Part shown: positions 31,981-32,728 of the stretch, one piece after another
How positions within the stretch are numbered: the first letter of the stretch is position 1
How the letters are laid out: each line of letters begins with the position of its first letter
From: Nonomuraea sp. MG754425
Lineage (GTDB): Bacteria; Actinomycetota; Actinomycetes; Streptosporangiales; Streptosporangiaceae
Length of the DNA stretch: 32,728 bases
Direction of reading: 5' to 3'
Assembly: GCF_021699195.1 (NCBI RefSeq)
Contig: NZ_SSXE01000110.1
Coordinates: forward strand, 1 to 32,728
The notes under the pieces: generated by a model
Seen by the model: the letters and a program-made list of their open reading frames with translations, nothing else
What the model was told of the DNA's origin: nothing
The model's database searches: none
Position numbers and translations under genes: made by a program

Positions 31981-32728
31981 GTGAACGTGCGCTTCGGCGT
32001 GCTCGGCCCGCTGCGCGTCGATCGCGGGCAGCCTCCGGGCCCGGCCAAACACCGGGCGTTGCTGGCCGCGCTGCTGCTGTCGGCGAGCGAGCGGGTGCCG
32101 GTCGAGCGGCTGCTGTCCGCGGTGTGGGACGACCGGCCGCCCGCGTCCGCCGAGTCCGTTCTGCGTGTCTACGTCAGCGCGCTGCGCAAGGCCGTCGGCG
32201 GGATCCGTACGGTGCCGGGCGGCTACCTGCTCGACGTGGACCCCGACGACGTGGACTGCCACCGCTTCGAGCGGCTGGTCTCCGAGGCCAGGCAGGCTCG
32301 GACGGCCGGGCGGGTCGCGGAGGCGGCCGACGGGTTCAGGGCGGCGCTGGGGTTGTGGCGGGGGCAGACGGCGCTGGCGGACGTCGAGTCGTCGGTGCTG
32401 CGGCGGGCGTACGGCGTGCCGCTTGAGGAGCTGCGGCTGACGGCCGTCGAGGAGCGGGTGGAGCTCGACCTGCGGCTCGGCCGCGGGTCCGAGGTGGTGG
32501 GTGAGCTGCGGGCGCTGGTCGGGGCGCATCCGCTGCGTGAACGTGCCTGGGTCCGGCTCATCGAGGCCCTGCATCAGGCGGGGCGGCGGTCGGAGGCGCT
32601 CAGCGCGTATCAGGACGCGCGGGCGTTGCTGGTGGAGGAGCTGGGGCTGGAGCCGGGGGGTGAGCTCACGGCGGCTCAGCAACGGGTGCTGAACGACGCC
32701 GGGGGGCCGTTTCCGGGTGGTACGGGGG
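31981..32728 (+). CDS. SARP/AfsR-type transcriptional activator, partial
   Basis: Runs off the right edge; 249 residues are present. Residues about 1-85 form an OmpR-like winged helix (VRFGVLGPLRVDRG, HRALLAALLLSASERVPVER, AESVLRVYVSALRKAVG, VPGGYLLDV). Residues about 90-240 form the bacterial transcriptional activation (BTAD) domain (DVDCHRFERLVSEAR, LEELRLTAVEERVELDLRLG, HPLRERAWVRLIEALHQAGR, EALSAYQDARALLVEELGLE). Whether NB-ARC and TPR domains follow, as in AfsR, cannot be seen. The GTG start has GGAG 5 nt upstream. SARPs activate secondary-metabolite genes, and the kinase directly upstream suggests phospho-control. Confidence 0.93.
   Translation, partial: MNVRFGVLGPLRVDRGQPPGPAKHRALLAALLLSASERVPVERLLSAVWDDRPPASAESVLRVYVSALRKAVGGIRTVPGGYLLDVDPDDVDCHRFERLVSEARQARTAGRVAEAADGFRAALGLWRGQTALADVESSVLRRAYGVPLEELRLTAVEERVELDLRLGRGSEVVGELRALVGAHPLRERAWVRLIEALHQAGRRSEALSAYQDARALLVEELGLEPGGELTAAQQRVLNDAGGPFPGGTG

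Overview
The window is about 32.7 kb of very GC-rich DNA with strongly G/C-ending codons, many GTG starts and several leaderless-type promoters (TANNNT placed 7-8 nt before the start codon). Together with the prfB-ftsE-ftsX-smpB-ssrA cluster, a 1625-residue NAD-glutamate dehydrogenase, a SARP regulator and a tmRNA tag ending in ALAA, this points to a chromosomal segment of a filamentous actinomycete. The Streptosporangiales (Nonomuraea/Streptosporangium-like) are my best guess, by inference only. I see no phage, IS element, CRISPR array or tRNA gene; the only RNA gene recognised is ssrA.

Region 1 (1-6415) is a redox/secretion locus. Five minus-strand genes run in series: a secreted DUF4142 protein, a secreted DUF1996 protein with a long disordered N-terminal part, a bis-heme ferric-reductase-like membrane protein, a soluble NuoF-like flavo/Fe-S protein fused to a 3Fe-4S ferredoxin, and a Tat-exported, probably bicovalently flavinylated BBE-type oxidase (cut by the left edge). 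An ECF sigma factor and a very short ZAS anti-sigma factor are divergent from it. The set looks like a sigma-controlled electron path from cytoplasmic NAD(P)H to the cell exterior.

Region 2 (6416-12753) holds a small doubtful ORF, the large GDH gene with a local patch of atypical codons, a perfect-palindrome bidirectional terminator and an uncharacterised lipoprotein.

Region 3 (12801-19038) is the translation and division cluster: prfB, a 63-residue zinc-ribbon/TM protein overlapping its 3' end, ftsE-ftsX, smpB, a lipoprotein that is a PBP transpeptidase homologue with all three catalytic motifs lost, and ssrA (tmRNA) with its terminator.

Region 4 (19087-27063) has a LuxR-type regulator divergent from a 960-residue secreted subtilisin-like protease, with an AT-rich palindrome between them, then dnaE (replicative DNA polymerase III alpha).

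Region 5 (27185-28907) has a translationally coupled pair: an ExbB/MotA-like channel protein with a coiled-coil tail, and a four-TM partner whose first TM carries an ExbD/MotB-like Asp but which has no peptidoglycan-binding or ExbD periplasmic domain. A possible 39-residue peptide gene follows. The pair is my main candidate for an undescribed machine.

Region 6 (28925-32728) has a small four-TM protein divergent from a GlxA-type AraC regulator, their two starts embedded in a perfect 14-bp inverted repeat. A transmembrane Ser/Thr kinase follows, directly upstream of an AfsR/SARP-type regulator cut by the right edge, an AfsK/AfsR-like arrangement.
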